Position numbers and translations under genes: made by a program
In this document: positions 52,986 to 63,680 of the stretch, one piece after another
How positions within the stretch are numbered: position 1 is the first letter of the stretch
Layout of the letters: the number at the start of each line of letters is the position of its first letter
The notes under the pieces: model-generated
What the model saw: the letters and a program-made list of their open reading frames with translations, nothing else
What the model was told of the DNA's origin: nothing
Databases searched by the model: none
NCBI RefSeq assembly: GCF_030867095.1
Contig: NC_081824.1
Span: forward strand, 175,840,933-175,904,932
DNA length: 64,000 nt
Direction: 5' to 3'
Source of the DNA: Alligator mississippiensis
Lineage: Eukaryota; Chordata; Crocodylia; Alligatoridae

Positions 52986-53454
52986 ATCCACCCATTCCCC
53001 AGCCCCTCTTTCCCTTCCCATTTCCCATCCCCATGTATTGTCTCCCTATAATCCCTCTATTTCTTGCCAGAGCCCTGACTCCCTTTCCCTTGGTCACCTG
53101 CTTTATAATTCCCTAGTCCCTCCTTCCCTCCAAGTAAGCATTCACATGTGTAATTCGTGTTTTTGAAACCGTGTAGGAACATTTTGAAAAAGAATGTCAC
53201 TTTGACTTATCCAGGTAATGAGAAAACAGACTGGCTAGAAATCAGCTTGGTTATGCTTTTTGCACATGCACCACGTAATCTGTTTGACATGAATGTTTCA
53301 TATGTGCCAGCCCAGAAAGCTGAATTGGTTTGATGTTGTACTTTGTGTTTTCCATACTACTTCTGGGACAGGGCAGTGGAGACAATTACAGGGCTAAACG
53401 CTGAGTGACTAAGTTTGAGCCCAGGTCTATGCAAAAAAAAAATTGATAGAATGT

Positions 53455-53669
53455 GGGAGTGTCTACATGTCACCCTATGTCACCATAGCGATGCGCTACA
53501 GCAATGTAGCAATCACATGAGTCTACACATGACCGGCAGCTACTTCACTGTAGTGGTGCAACCCCCCATTTTAGCATGCTGCTATGGCAAAGTAGCAGCT
53601 AAAACTAAACATGCACCATGCACACGGTGCAGTAACAATGTTGCTGTAGGGTGACGTGTAAATGTGCCC
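53455..53669. mobile_element. Palindromic MITE, GTCTACA family
   Basis: GGGAGTGTCTACATGTCACC at the left and, reversed, GGGCACATTTACACGTCACC at the right: 20-bp imperfect inverted ends. Palindromic tracts such as CTACAGCAATGTAGC lie inside. Flanking triplets TGT and TCT do not match exactly. Confidence 0.7.
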
Positions 53670-53779
53670 TCTGTTAAGTTTAAGAAATGCTGATGGAGTT
53701 GATAAGGAAGGGTCTACTGTGGGAGCCTTTTGCTCCATTGTTCCCAAATATTGATTACTAACCCTATCTTGTATCTTTA

Positions 53780-54050
53780 TGAGGTGCACCAAATGTCAAA
53801 GCAATTTGAGCAAGGAAAGGAAGTTTAGGTTAGATATTAGGAAAAAAATTCTCACTAGGAGGGTAGTGAAACACTGGAACAAGTTACCCACAGAGGTGGT
53901 GGAATCTCCTTTCTTGGAGGTTTTAAAGACCTGGCTCAACAAAGCACTTGCCGGGATGATCTAATTGGGGATGGTCCTGCTTTGAGCTAGAGGTTGGACT
54001 AAATGACCTCCTGAGGTCCCTTCCAACCCTAATTTTGTGTGATTCTATGA
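53780..54050 (+). mobile_element. CR1 LINE 3' end
   Basis: Carries the end of the CR1 ORF2 (readable as KFRLDIRKKILTRRVVKHWN, then a TGG-WLNKALAGMI-type ending), followed by GGATGGTCCTGCTTTGAGCT, GACCTCCTGAGGTCC and GATTCTATGAG. 5'-truncated. Confidence 0.85.
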
Positions 54051-54559
54051 GTAAACATATGTATTTTACATTACTCAAGGATTATTTTTAAAACAGAAAG
54101 GGCTTGCCAACCCTAATTGTAGCCGAGCTGTTGCTCCGGCAAAATCACTGGGCCAGAGAGGATGAGCTATTGAGAGCACATCCCCAGGGAACACCATTTG
54201 AGGACCATGAGCTTAAGGTGAGCTGAGACTCTGGGCTTGCCGAAGCCATGGAAAGAAAAAGAAGAGAAGGAAGAGATGTTCTTTAGTAGCAGCCAATTTC
54301 ACTATAGGCTACCCAGTTATGGGTCTCCAAGGACTATTGCTAAAGCAATCATAGGGGCTGTCACCCTTTCAAGAGTAGGAGGGTAATAAGGGCTAGATAT
54401 CTCTGGGCCCTGGCAACACTGTCCAGGTCCAAAACATATTGTAAGATTTTTGGGATGGAGGAGGAAGGACAAAGTAATAGTGAAGTAACAGTGATTTGAA
54501 GTAACAGTGATATACTAGAGAAACATCTCTTGTTTCATTGCTGAGAGTGGCAGTGTTCT

Positions 54560-54730
54560 CTAGCACGGGAGGTGGGAGAGGCAGAGGTTCAAGAGTCTAT
54601 TCCTGACTCTGCCAGCAGGGCATGTCTGACCGTGGGCAAGTTATTTAATCTCTCTTTGCCTCCATTGCTCTGTTGGTAAGAGGGGAATTATAATGCTTGT
54701 TTACATCTTACAGCATTAGCTCCAGTACAA
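54560..54730 (+). mobile_element. MIR SINE
   Basis: CCTGACTCTGCCAGCAGGGC, TGACCGTGGGCAAGTTATTT and AATCTCTCTTTGCCTCCATT follow the conserved MIR core. Ancient and diverged. Confidence 0.7.
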
Positions 54731-54842
54731 ACTGCAAGTGTCTCTGTGTCTGTGGAAGACTAGTAGATATTTTACACTTGTATGTTTCATGTTCGATGTG
54801 ATCCATGGTCTTGTTGTTATTAAAATCTGGGTGCTAGAAAGC

Positions 54843-55130
54843 AGGGGCGATGCATAGGGGGTGCATGCGGATGCACATGCACCTCCAAGCGTGGTGGTGC
54901 ACCCCTTGCAAAAAGGCACTGCTGACACTGTCAGTGGTGCCTGTGGGTGGTCGTTGCTCACCACCCTGCTGCTGACACCTCCAGCGGCATCTGCAGGTGG
55001 TCAGCAATCCCCGCTGGCCGCCACTGCTGACGGCGCCTGCAGGTGGTTGCCAACCCCTGGTTGGCACTCGCCATCCTCCCGCCCCTCCAGCGATAGTGCT
55101 GGCGGTGTCTGGGGGGCTCACCACAGAATT
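54843..55130. repeat. GC-rich repeat with internal tandem copies
   Basis: Opens like the GGCGGATCC hAT family (CAGGGGCGATGCATAGGGGG). It then has tandem phrases of CTGCTGACACCTCCAGCGGC and TGCAGGTGGTCAGCAA. No right end found. Confidence 0.45.
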
Positions 55131-55441
55131 CTGTTTCCCCTCTACTAATTGCTGTTCAGCTCTGTGGATCATTTTGGAGACTGGAGTGGTATGAATGAGT
55201 ATATTGTCCATTATATAATATATTGACTTTTCCCCTCTTAAAGGTTTTTATCATCTCCTTAGCAGCATACTGTGTGAGTAATGTCAGAAACAGTTCATCC
55301 TTTCCTCACACTATATTGTACCTCCCCTGCCATTCAAGACCCTGGGCTCTCTTCCTTTCCCTGTTCTTGTCTGTCAGGCATAGGAGGAGGGAGAAAATAT
55401 TATTTCGGGGGGCTGAGTAAAGCTTGAACTTAAAAAATACT

Positions 55442-55444
<3 letters not shown>

Positions 55445-55474
<30 letters not shown>
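55445..55474 (+). repeat. (CA)n microsatellite
   Basis: About 15 CA units, followed by degenerate CACAGACA repeats. Confidence 0.95.
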
Positions 55475-55476
<2 letters not shown>

Positions 55477-55511
55477 GCAGACACACAGACTGACAGAGAG
55501 AGACACACACA

Positions 55512-56225
55512 CAGACACCACCCAGCAGGTAAGTCTGTGAAGGAGAAGGGGAGTGGGGGGCAGATTAAGGCCCCCACGGTGAAGGATGGAGTGGGGCAGA
55601 GGCAGGGGCTGGGGCAAATGGGGCCCCGAAGCTGGGGTGGGTCATGGGATGGTCAGAGCCTGCACAGTTCATCCAGGGGTGTGTGTGGGTGGAGGGGTCC
55701 TGTCGCTGCACACACCCCGGCATGGGAGGCATGGGGGGGTGAGTGCCCCCTTGGATTTGTGCATGAGGCATCGCAGAGGTGGGCTGCTGCTGTGGGCTGG
55801 GCTCTACACCCTGCTGCCATTGCCCTGAAGCTGTGTGCAACACCATGTGCCTGCCATTGCTGGGCAGGCAGGGGACGTGGTGCAGCCAGCATGCAGAAGG
55901 TACAGCATGGTATTGAAAACCATCCTCTCATTCTGGGCAATGGCAGCGGGGTGCAGAGCCCAGCCCACAGCAGCATTCCACCTCCGTGATGTCCCATGTG
56001 CAAATCTGAGGGGCACGTGCCCCCTGTGCCTCCCCTGGGGTTCACACAGTGGCGGGAGTACCCCACACCCCTGGACAAGCTGCCCGTGGCTGCAACCATC
56101 CCATGACCTGCCCCAGCCTCGGGGCTCCATTTGCCCCTGCCCCACTCCCTCCCTTGCTGTGGGGACCTCAATCTACCCCCCTATGCCTCTTCTCCTTCAC
56201 AGACTTACCTATTGGGTGCTGTGTT
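55512..56225. repeat. Large inverted repeat, arms about 300 bp
   Basis: The left arm (about 55512-55830, with CAGGTAAGTCTGTGAAGGAG) is the imperfect reverse complement of the right arm (about 55930-56225, with CTCCTTCACAGACTTACC). Inner arms meet at CTGCCATTGCCC / GGGCAATGGCAG, leaving a loop of about 100 bp that itself has a GTGCAACACCATGTGCCTGCC / GGCAGG..GTGGTGCA foldback. GC-rich, with no reliable coding sequence. It could be a foldback transposon next to a (CA)n. Confidence 0.75.
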
Positions 56226-56715
56226 CCTGGCTGCCTCTGCAGGCTGTGGCTGCATGTCTGTCTGTCTGCACTCCCCTCCTCCCCTGCTGCAGCCACCTAG
56301 TGTCTGTGCCTGGGCTGCCCTGCAGCCCTTTGCACTGCTACCACTGCTCTGTGTTTGGGGGGATCAGCCCCATTAGCCCTGGGCTTCTGCTGCCTATGCT
56401 GTCAGGGCAAGACACTTGGGTAGTGTTTTCCTTTCTGGGTGTCTCACGGTGCTCAGAAAAATGGTCCTGGTGTCTGGGTGTTTAACGCTGTTGTTTCTTC
56501 ATCTGCAGCTCCCAACATTATCTTATGTTCCCTACTCAGGTTAGCACTGCCTGACAAGGCAGTAGCTTCTTGAGTGCAACTGGATGGAAACAGAATGCTG
56601 TAAAGAGTCCTCTTTATCTTTTGTTTTCATAATTTTGGCTATAGCAGGTGACTTGTTCCTCTTGTGGTAAGTTTATTTGAGATTCATGAACTGACTCTCC
56701 TCATCCCTGCACTGG
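56226..56715. other. Intergenic, nothing recognised
   Basis: No gene. The first part may be a ragged continuation of the inverted repeat. Confidence 0.4.
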
Positions 56716-56756
56716 CTTTCACCTAGTGAAAAATCCTATTTTTCACTAGGTGAAAG
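56716..56756. repeat. Perfect 19-bp hairpin
   Basis: CTTTCACCTAGTGAAAAAT and its exact reverse complement are separated by CCT. The loop is minimal, so the stem could extrude or block polymerase. Confidence 0.9.
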
Positions 56757-56999
56757 CACTTAGGGGAAAATCCTATTTTATCTCACCTGTCCAAATGGCA
56801 GTTCTCCTGCTCTATAAATGGCATTTTTGACACGGATGCACAATTTGCTTTCCTATTTCACATGCAAAGTGGATACGTAAGGGTCCATGCTGCTAGTGAG
56901 CATGTGCAGTGGGCTTTGGTCTGCCAGGAAGGTACATGGTTCTGTATGTACAAAAGTCTCAAAACTGTGGCTAGAGGAAGAAAGCCCTCTCATATTTAA

Positions 57000-57127
57000 C
57001 CCGATAGCCCGATTATGGCACTTATGCAAGAAGCAGGAGACCTGGTCCTAAACCCCCCTCGCCCAGAGGGAGTTTAAACCTGCCTCTCTGACTTATCAGC
57101 ATACAGTGCTCTAACCACCATGTCACC
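57000..57127 (-). mobile_element. tRNA-like SINE
   Basis: On the minus strand, TGGTTAGAGCACTGTATGCT resembles a pol III A box and GGTTTAAACTC a B box. A sister copy lies at 58405. Diverged, not an intact tRNA. Confidence 0.55.
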
Positions 57128-57135
57128 AGCTAGGC

Positions 57136-58109
57136 CAGGGGTGGGCAATAATTTCGGGCAGAGGGCCGCTTACTGAGTTTTGGCAAGCTGTCTAGGGCTG
57201 CATTGATAGCCCTGCCCCTGAACAGGTGCCCCACCCCCTGGTTGCTATCTTGTGCCCAGAAGTCCCGCCCCTTAGCCCCTGACCTTTGGTACCAGAAGTC
57301 CTTCGCCTTGTCCCCAGAAGTATTTCTTTTGGCAAGGGGTTTTGCCATCTTGGAACTAGAAAGATATCAAATTATATTCTAAAAGAAAACATCTACAACA
57401 TTCATTAACTTGATTTCGAAAAATATTTTTTCCTGGTTTACATGTGTTTGTGTAGTGCACATAGAAGTGATTGTTTATAATAGTTTAAAATGAAGTCTTA
57501 CTCTTGTATATTGTGAGGGGGTGCGTATAGGTGTGGGGGGGGCTGAGGGTGTGTGGGTATGTTGGGTGTGGGGGAGGGTGTGGGTGTGGGGTGAGGGAGC
57601 ATGTGGGTGGGTGGGTGGGTGGGTGGATATGTGGGGTGTGGGTAGATATGGGGTTTGTGGGGAGAATGTGTGTGAGGGAGGGTGGCTGGGGTGTGTGACG
57701 TGGTGTGAGTGTGGAGGTCTGCGTGTATGGCAGTGCAAGGGCGGGTGTGGGTGCATGTGTATGGTGGGGTGCATGTGTAGAAATTGCCCTATGAACACAC
57801 ACGCACCCCTCCCCCCCAGGTACCGGTGCAGCACTATGCTCCCACGCTCTAGCGATGCAGCCCGGGACCACATGGTGCTGAAACAGTGCAGGGCCAGGAA
57901 GATAGGGAAATAGCCGAGAGTGAGGCAGGGCTGGGTTGCTTGGTCCTGCTGGCTCCCTCTGGGTCCTACTGCCTCTGTCTCCTGTCATCTTTGACAGGCA
58001 ACCAGGAGCAAATAAATATTAATTTACTAATGTTTTAGGGGCCCCACAGGTCAGATAGAATAGCTAGGTGGACCAGGTCTGGCCCACAGGCCATATTTTG
58101 CCCACCCTG
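57136..58109. mobile_element. hAT element with perfect 8-bp target duplication and internal GT minisatellite
   Basis: Ends CAGGGGTGGGCAA and TTGCCCACCCTG. AGCTAGGC flanks both sides exactly (57128-57135, 58110-58117). 974 bp. The inside holds a G/T-rich array at about 57510-57785 (GTGGGTGG, GTGTGGGTG units). No transposase; long frames there are repeat artefacts. Confidence 0.9.
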
Positions 58110-58117
58110 AGCTAGGC

Positions 58118-58404
58118 ATTATCCAGTCCCTTCTCCAGCCCTCCTTTTGAAGCTGAGTCATTGTATTTTGTATTTCATTTTCTTTTGGGTAAAATGAATT
58201 GAGAGTACTGGGAAAATTTCTTTCCCATTGGGAGCAAAGGTCCTGGCTAAGACCCAGGGCCTGCTTCCTTACAGAACAGCAGCCATCTTACTAAGCCAAA
58301 TACCATTTAGCTTGTATTCTTCCTTCTGGCTCCCCATATCTTCTGCTCTTGACTGCCCAGGAGACCAGTTTCAAAAGAAGTTCTGGAGGGGGCACCGAGT
58401 AATG
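58118..58404. other. Intergenic, nothing recognised
   Basis: No feature identified. Confidence 0.4.
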
Positions 58405-58530
58405 CCTACCCTGTGGCCTGCTGATTAGAGCACTATGCTGGCAAGTTGGAGAGATGTAGACTTAAACCCTGTTTGGGTGAGTGGGCCTAGAACATGAGTC
58501 TCCTGCTTCTCTTGCAATTGGTTATTGGAG
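58405..58530 (+). mobile_element. tRNA-like SINE
   Basis: GCCTGCTGATTAGAGCACTA (A-box-like) and ACTTAAACCCTG (B-box-like), followed by GAGTCTCCTGCTTCT. Same family as 57000-57127 in the opposite orientation. Confidence 0.55.
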
Positions 58531-58931
58531 CTAAAATATGGGGAGTTCCTCATGCCCCACCCCCCACCCCAGTCCATGACATTTTGCCTGGTAAAATTTC
58601 ATGATTTATGCTCATGGCCAGTGCCTAGCCTACTGTGCCTGCTCAGTAGCCATTTGAGTGCTTATGGATGCACACTGTGTAAGGAACAGGATTGTGAACT
58701 GTGCATAACTGGCATTTTTTGGCACTTACATGGCTAGGAAGCTGCTATTTGGGCACATCAAGCACAATAGGATTCTGCTCTTAGTCTTCCTGCTTCCAGG
58801 AAGCAGAAAAAGGATAGGCACACTCTATCTGGGGGTTTTCAAATATATCTGGCTCACAAAGGGAGCTGTTTTCCAAATTTTGTAATAACAGGTGCCTGTA
58901 CATGTGCAGGGAGGCTGCTTTGATGCACTGT

Positions 58932-60285
58932 TAGATTCATAGATCCACAGAGTTGGAAGGGACCTCAGTGGGCCATCCAGTCCGAACCCCTGCCCCTGGC
59001 AGGCAAGAAAAGGGTCACCAACCCTGGGGTCATGTGATCCCGGGTTGTCCAGTCTCCTCTTGAAGACCCCCAAGGATGGGGCAAGCACGACCTCCCTTGG
59101 GAACCCATTCCAGATCCTGGCAACCCTGACCATGAAGAATTTTCTCCTAATGCCCAGCCTAAGCCTTCTCTCTAGTAGCTTATGGCCATTGTTCCTTGTC
59201 ATTCCAGGGGGTGTCCTGGTGAACAGATCATCGCCTACTTTATGTTGCTTTCCCCTTATAAATTTGTATGCCACCACAAGGTCCCCTCTCAGCCTTCTCT
59301 TGGAGAGGCTGAAGAGGTTAAGGTCCCTTAGCCTTTCCTCATAGGGCCTTCCCTGCAGGCCTCTAATTAGGTGAGTGGCTCTTCTTCGGACCCTCTCCAG
59401 GTTGTCCGCATCCCACTTGAACTGCAGTATCCAGTACTCCAGCTGCAGTCTGACCAGTGCCGCATAGAGGGGGAGAATCACCTCCCTGGTCCTGTTTGTG
59501 AAGCACCTATGGATGCACGACAAGGTGCAATTTGCTCTGCCGACTGCTTCATCACATTGGCGACTCATGTTCATCCTGGAGTCAACAGTGACTCCAAGAT
59601 CTTTTTCTGCCTCAGTGGAGCTGAGAAGGTCACCCCCCAGACTATAGGTATGATAACAGTTCTTCCTCCCTAGATGCAGCACCTTGCACTTGTCCTTATT
59701 GAATTGCATCCCGTTGCTTTCTGCCCACTTCCCCAGCCTGTCTAGGTTGGCCTGGATCTGGTTCCTCCTCCCCAGGGTGTTAGCTGCACCCCATAATTTT
59801 GTGTCATCTGCGAATTTGGACAGGGTGCTTCCCACCCCCTCATCCAGATCACTGATGAAGATGTTGAACAGCATCAGTCCCAGAACTGAGCCCTGAGGGA
59901 CTGCACTGCCCACATCTTTCCAGGTTGACACTGACTAATCCACTACCACCCTTTAAGTGCAACCCTTGAGCCAGTTTGCTACCCAGTCTACCATCTAATC
60001 ATCCAAGGCAAATCTCCTCAGTTTATTTATAAGGATGGTAAGGGATATTGTGTCAAAGGCCTTCTTGAAGTCCAGATAGATAACATCCACCTCAACTCCT
60101 GCATCTAAACAATTGGTGGCCTTGTCGTAAAAGGAAACTAGGTTAGTCAGGCAGGACCTGCCTGCTACAAACCCATGTTGGTTACTCCTCTGCATCACAT
60201 TAGCCAGCGGACTCCCACAGATGTGCTCCTTGATAATTTTTTCCAGGATTTTCCCAGGGATAGAGGTAAAGCTGACTGGTTACTA
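58932..60285 (-). pseudogene. CR1 LINE reverse transcriptase, broken
   Basis: Read on the minus strand from about 60285 down to the 3' end at 58932 (GATCCACAGAGTTGGAAGGG). CR1 elements copy themselves through a reverse transcriptase encoded by ORF2. The upstream part shows NQHGFVAGRSCLTNLVSFYD and DVIYLDFKKAFDT (RT palm motif with catalytic Asp). Downstream come PQGSVLG and KFADDTKLW (the second catalytic site, FADD) and the thumb region. Three in-frame stops fall close together at 59995-59997, 59953-59955 and 59935-59937, so the frame is dead though the FADD remains. It is 5'-truncated, lacking ORF1 and the endonuclease. Confidence 0.92.
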
Positions 60286-60289
60286 CAGC

Positions 60290-60545
60290 ACATCGGAGCA
60301 GGCTTGATTAATCGAGTCTGCTGGAGCGTGATAATTACTGTGCTCCAGTAGACTCCAGTGTCATGTGTATCAGCATCCCCATGCTGGAAAATAGCAGTGG
60401 GGGCACTTTAACTAAAGCTTGTTTGATGAGCTTTAGTTAAAGTGCTCCTGCCACCATTTTTCAGTGCGGGGATGCTGTTACACACGACACTCTGGGTGCT
60501 TTAATTAGAGTGGCTTTGTCAGAGCTCCTTTAATTAAAGCATTCC
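60290..60545. repeat. Foldback repeat with perfect inner hairpin
   Basis: 60403-60419 and 60429-60445 are perfect 17-bp inverted arms (GCACTTTAACTAAAGCT) with a 9-nt loop. Flanking tracts extend the foldback imperfectly to about 60351 and 60500 (GACTCCAGTGTCATGTG / CACACGACACTCTGG). Likely a MITE. Confidence 0.75.
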
Positions 60546-61626
60546 CCCTCCCCTCACCCACTCTCAGAGTATGTGTATAAACACCCAATGAGATCTGTTT
60601 GTTCTTTGCCTAATTAGTAGTGGGCTGGTATTGAATCACTAAGCACTCTGGACTTGGTCCTCATTCACATCTGGATCTCTCCTATACTACTTTGGCAGAT
60701 AAAGGGGTCTGAACATGTTAGTGAACGCACACACGTGCACATGCACATGCACACACATACTCCCCTCTGCACTATTAAAGTGGTTTTACAGGGCATTAGA
60801 ATACCTGAGAATTAGACTTAATATGTTTGTAATTTCTGAAGGACCTGCTACACATTCAAATTAAAGCTGGATAGAAACTAGCTGTAGAGTTGTTACAAAA
60901 TTTCAAGCACTAACCTTATAGCTGGATAGTCATTTTTATCATGTGCTAATTGCTTTGCACATGTGGCTGGTCTAAACTTATTGGACCATTACCAGTATAT
61001 TGCATAATATATGTTATTTGCAGCAGGGGCCTGAGATGCTTGCAGGGCTTGAACTCCATTCTCATGAACAGCTGTGATTTTTTTTGCTTACTGTGATGCT
61101 ATCTGAATCGTACCTGTTCTGTGTAAAGTTGGCAGCAAATGAAATGCTCAGATTGGGATGGATGCCAAAACTGACTATTTTTCCCCTGTTTACATAGGTT
61201 CCCACATTGTTGCTATGACCACCATGCCTAATGACCACCCCAGATAGTGGCTCGCTGACAGTTCACTGCAAATACCAAGTCTCCATTTCTGAAAAGGGAA
61301 AGGTTATCACGGTTTAAATTAAAATTCTGTTGTTAAAGAACAATATACAATAGAAATGAAATATAAACACAAAACATGAATTAACAATCCTCTGAAAGAT
61401 GGGAGTACACTACCTGAAACTTCAGTCTTGAAGCAGGGGTTTATTCTCTCTTTTACGCTTCTGGCTGTTAGTCATCAGAATTTCTTGACTTCTCAAGATT
61501 TTTATCAGGAATGCAGGAGGCTGGTTGTCTTTTTCTAGGTGCGTATCTCTTTACATGGAGGGGGTCAAGAGGACATGCTGCAAGTTCCATATGGGCAGCC
61601 AAGATGTTTTTCATGGATGTTGTCTT
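60546..61626. other. Intergenic, nothing recognised
   Basis: A short CACA/TGCACA tract at about 60725-60760; nothing else supported. Confidence 0.45.
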
Positions 61627-62775
61627 AAAAATCACAGATTCACAGAAGTTTAGGGCTGGAAGGGACTTTGGGAGATCATTGGGTCCAGCCTGCTGTTCTG
61701 GGCAGGAAAGACTGCTGGGGTCAAATAACCCAAGCAAGGTATGTGTCCAGTCTCCCCTTGAAGATCTCCAGGGTAGGTGCCTGCACCACCCCTGCTGGGA
61801 GTCTATTCCAGAGTCTGGTCACACACACTGTGAAGAAGTTTTTCCTTATATCCAGTCAGAAACCTTCTTCTAGGAGTTTATGACCATTGCTCCTGGTTTT
61901 CCCCTGGGGCGCTTTGGTGAATAGTTGTTCTCCTAGCCCCTGATGCACTCCCCTGATATATTTGTAAGCTGCCACCAAATCCCCACAAAGTCTCTCTTTT
62001 CTAGGCTGAACAGTTCCATATCTGTCAGCCTTTCCTCGTGGATTGCTCTTCAGGCCTCTAATCATACGAGTGGCTCTTCTCTGAGCTCTTTCAACCTTTT
62101 CCACATCCTTCTTGAAGTATGGCGCCTGGAACTGGACGCAGTACTCCAGTTGTGGCCTCACCAATGCCAAATAGAGCAGGAGAATAACTTCCTTAGTTTT
62201 GCTTGAGATGCATCGGTTGATGCATGCCAACGTATTGTTTGCTCTGCTAACTGTAGCATCACATTGGTGGCTCATATTCATTTTATGGTCAATTATGACC
62301 CTCAGGTCCCTTTTGGACATGGTGCTAGCTAGTATAGCACCACCAAGCCTGTAAGTTTGTTGCGGATTTTTCCTCCCCAGATGGAGCACTTTACACTTCT
62401 CAGTGTTGAACAGCATCTGGTTTTGGTCTGCACATCTAACTAATCTGTCTAGGTCCGCCTGGGTCGTCAGCCTACCCTGAGGCATGGCTGCACTTCCCCA
62501 AAGCTTAGTGTCATTGGCAAACTTTGTCAGTGTGCTTTTCACCCCCACATCCAGATAATTGATGTACATGTTGAAAAGTACTGGTCCAAGTACTGAACCC
62601 TGGGGACCCCACTGGCTACCTTCTGCCAGGTTGACACAGATCCGTCTATTAGTACTCTCTGGGTCTGACCCCACAGTCAGTTTCCCACCTATCTGACTGT
62701 TGAATTGTTGAGCCCATAGTCCCTTAGTTTTACCTTGATAGCCTCATGGGACACCAAGATGCATTGGAGGTCCCC
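61627..62775 (-). pseudogene. CR1 LINE reverse transcriptase, second copy, inactive
   Basis: A 272-codon open frame on the minus strand (62674-61856) carries QGSVLGPVLFNMYINYLDVG, CKVLHLGRKN and the C-terminal CR1 signature TRSNGHKLLEE. At the catalytic box the sequence reads KFANDTKLW, so the second Asp of FADD-type motifs is changed from the expected FADD to FAND, which should abolish polymerisation. The 3' end at about 61627 has CACAGATTCACAGAAGTTTA. It is 5'-truncated. A member of a different CR1 subfamily from 58932-60285, judging by its divergence. Confidence 0.9.
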
Positions 62776-63680
62776 AGTGATGTGATAAGGGGACACTGGT
62801 TCTTATGGATGATTCCCAATGGAACATTTACCATGTAGGTTAGATGGGGTCTGGACATCCTCACATTATCTCCTTTTCTAGAGACTTTTTCACTCAGTTG
62901 TGGTCTCCTGGATTCACTTCTCTAAAGGATCTGAATAGATTATGCCTGTCAAAGCTCTTCTTCAGGATGCGTTTTTACACTGATCTATCTTCCTTTGTAG
63001 AGTCAGGCAATCAGAGCAATAAGGGTCCAGTTGGGAAGGGACAGCTGTTACAGTGATCAGCTTTCACACACCTATGAGTTTGCAAACTGACTTGGAGCTA
63101 TTGGTTGGCTTTCTATAACAGAACAAGATGAGAACCTGAGGATTTAAAAGTAAGTTGTTTTGTGATCTTTTCAACATGTTCTGCTTCACTACCACCCTGA
63201 GTGAACCAGTGGATTGGGTGTGACATAAGTAAAACCACAGGTTCCTGCAAATATCTTTAAATGTGCCAGAGGAAAATGGAGTGATTTTTTCCAAGAAGAT
63301 TTGCTTGAAAATCTCATGGTCTGTGATGCGCTTAGTGTGGAGCTGAGAAGCTTGATAATTTCAGTGAACCTTGATTCTCACATGAGCACAAATGTCACGT
63401 TTTTCAGCTTTCAGTTGTTGTGGTTTACCCAGCCTAGGCTACCAAACTATTTAGCTTCCTCCCTTCCTTTTGTAATGCCTTAGTGAGACCCTCATACAAT
63501 CTTCCAAGAATTTCCTTTTGCACTGATGTAGAGATAACCAGATTGGACCTTTCCAACAACAGGTCCATGGTAAAATCCCTGGAAAGTGCCCAATATGGTT
63601 TCAAAGTTGCCTTGGACTTTGTTTGGTTAAGCCCTCTTTGTAGTGAGCTACATTTTGGCTTGATGACTAATGAGCAGGGA
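62776..63680. other. Intergenic, nothing recognised
   Basis: No gene or bounded repeat identified. Confidence 0.4.

Noticed and set aside
57475..57988. His/Pro/Thr-rich frames on the minus strand
   Set aside because: Translation of a GT/CA minisatellite inside a hAT element.
58405..58475. Possible tRNA gene
   Set aside because: A- and B-box-like sequences exist, but no cloverleaf with intact arms can be drawn; it fits a tRNA-derived SINE.
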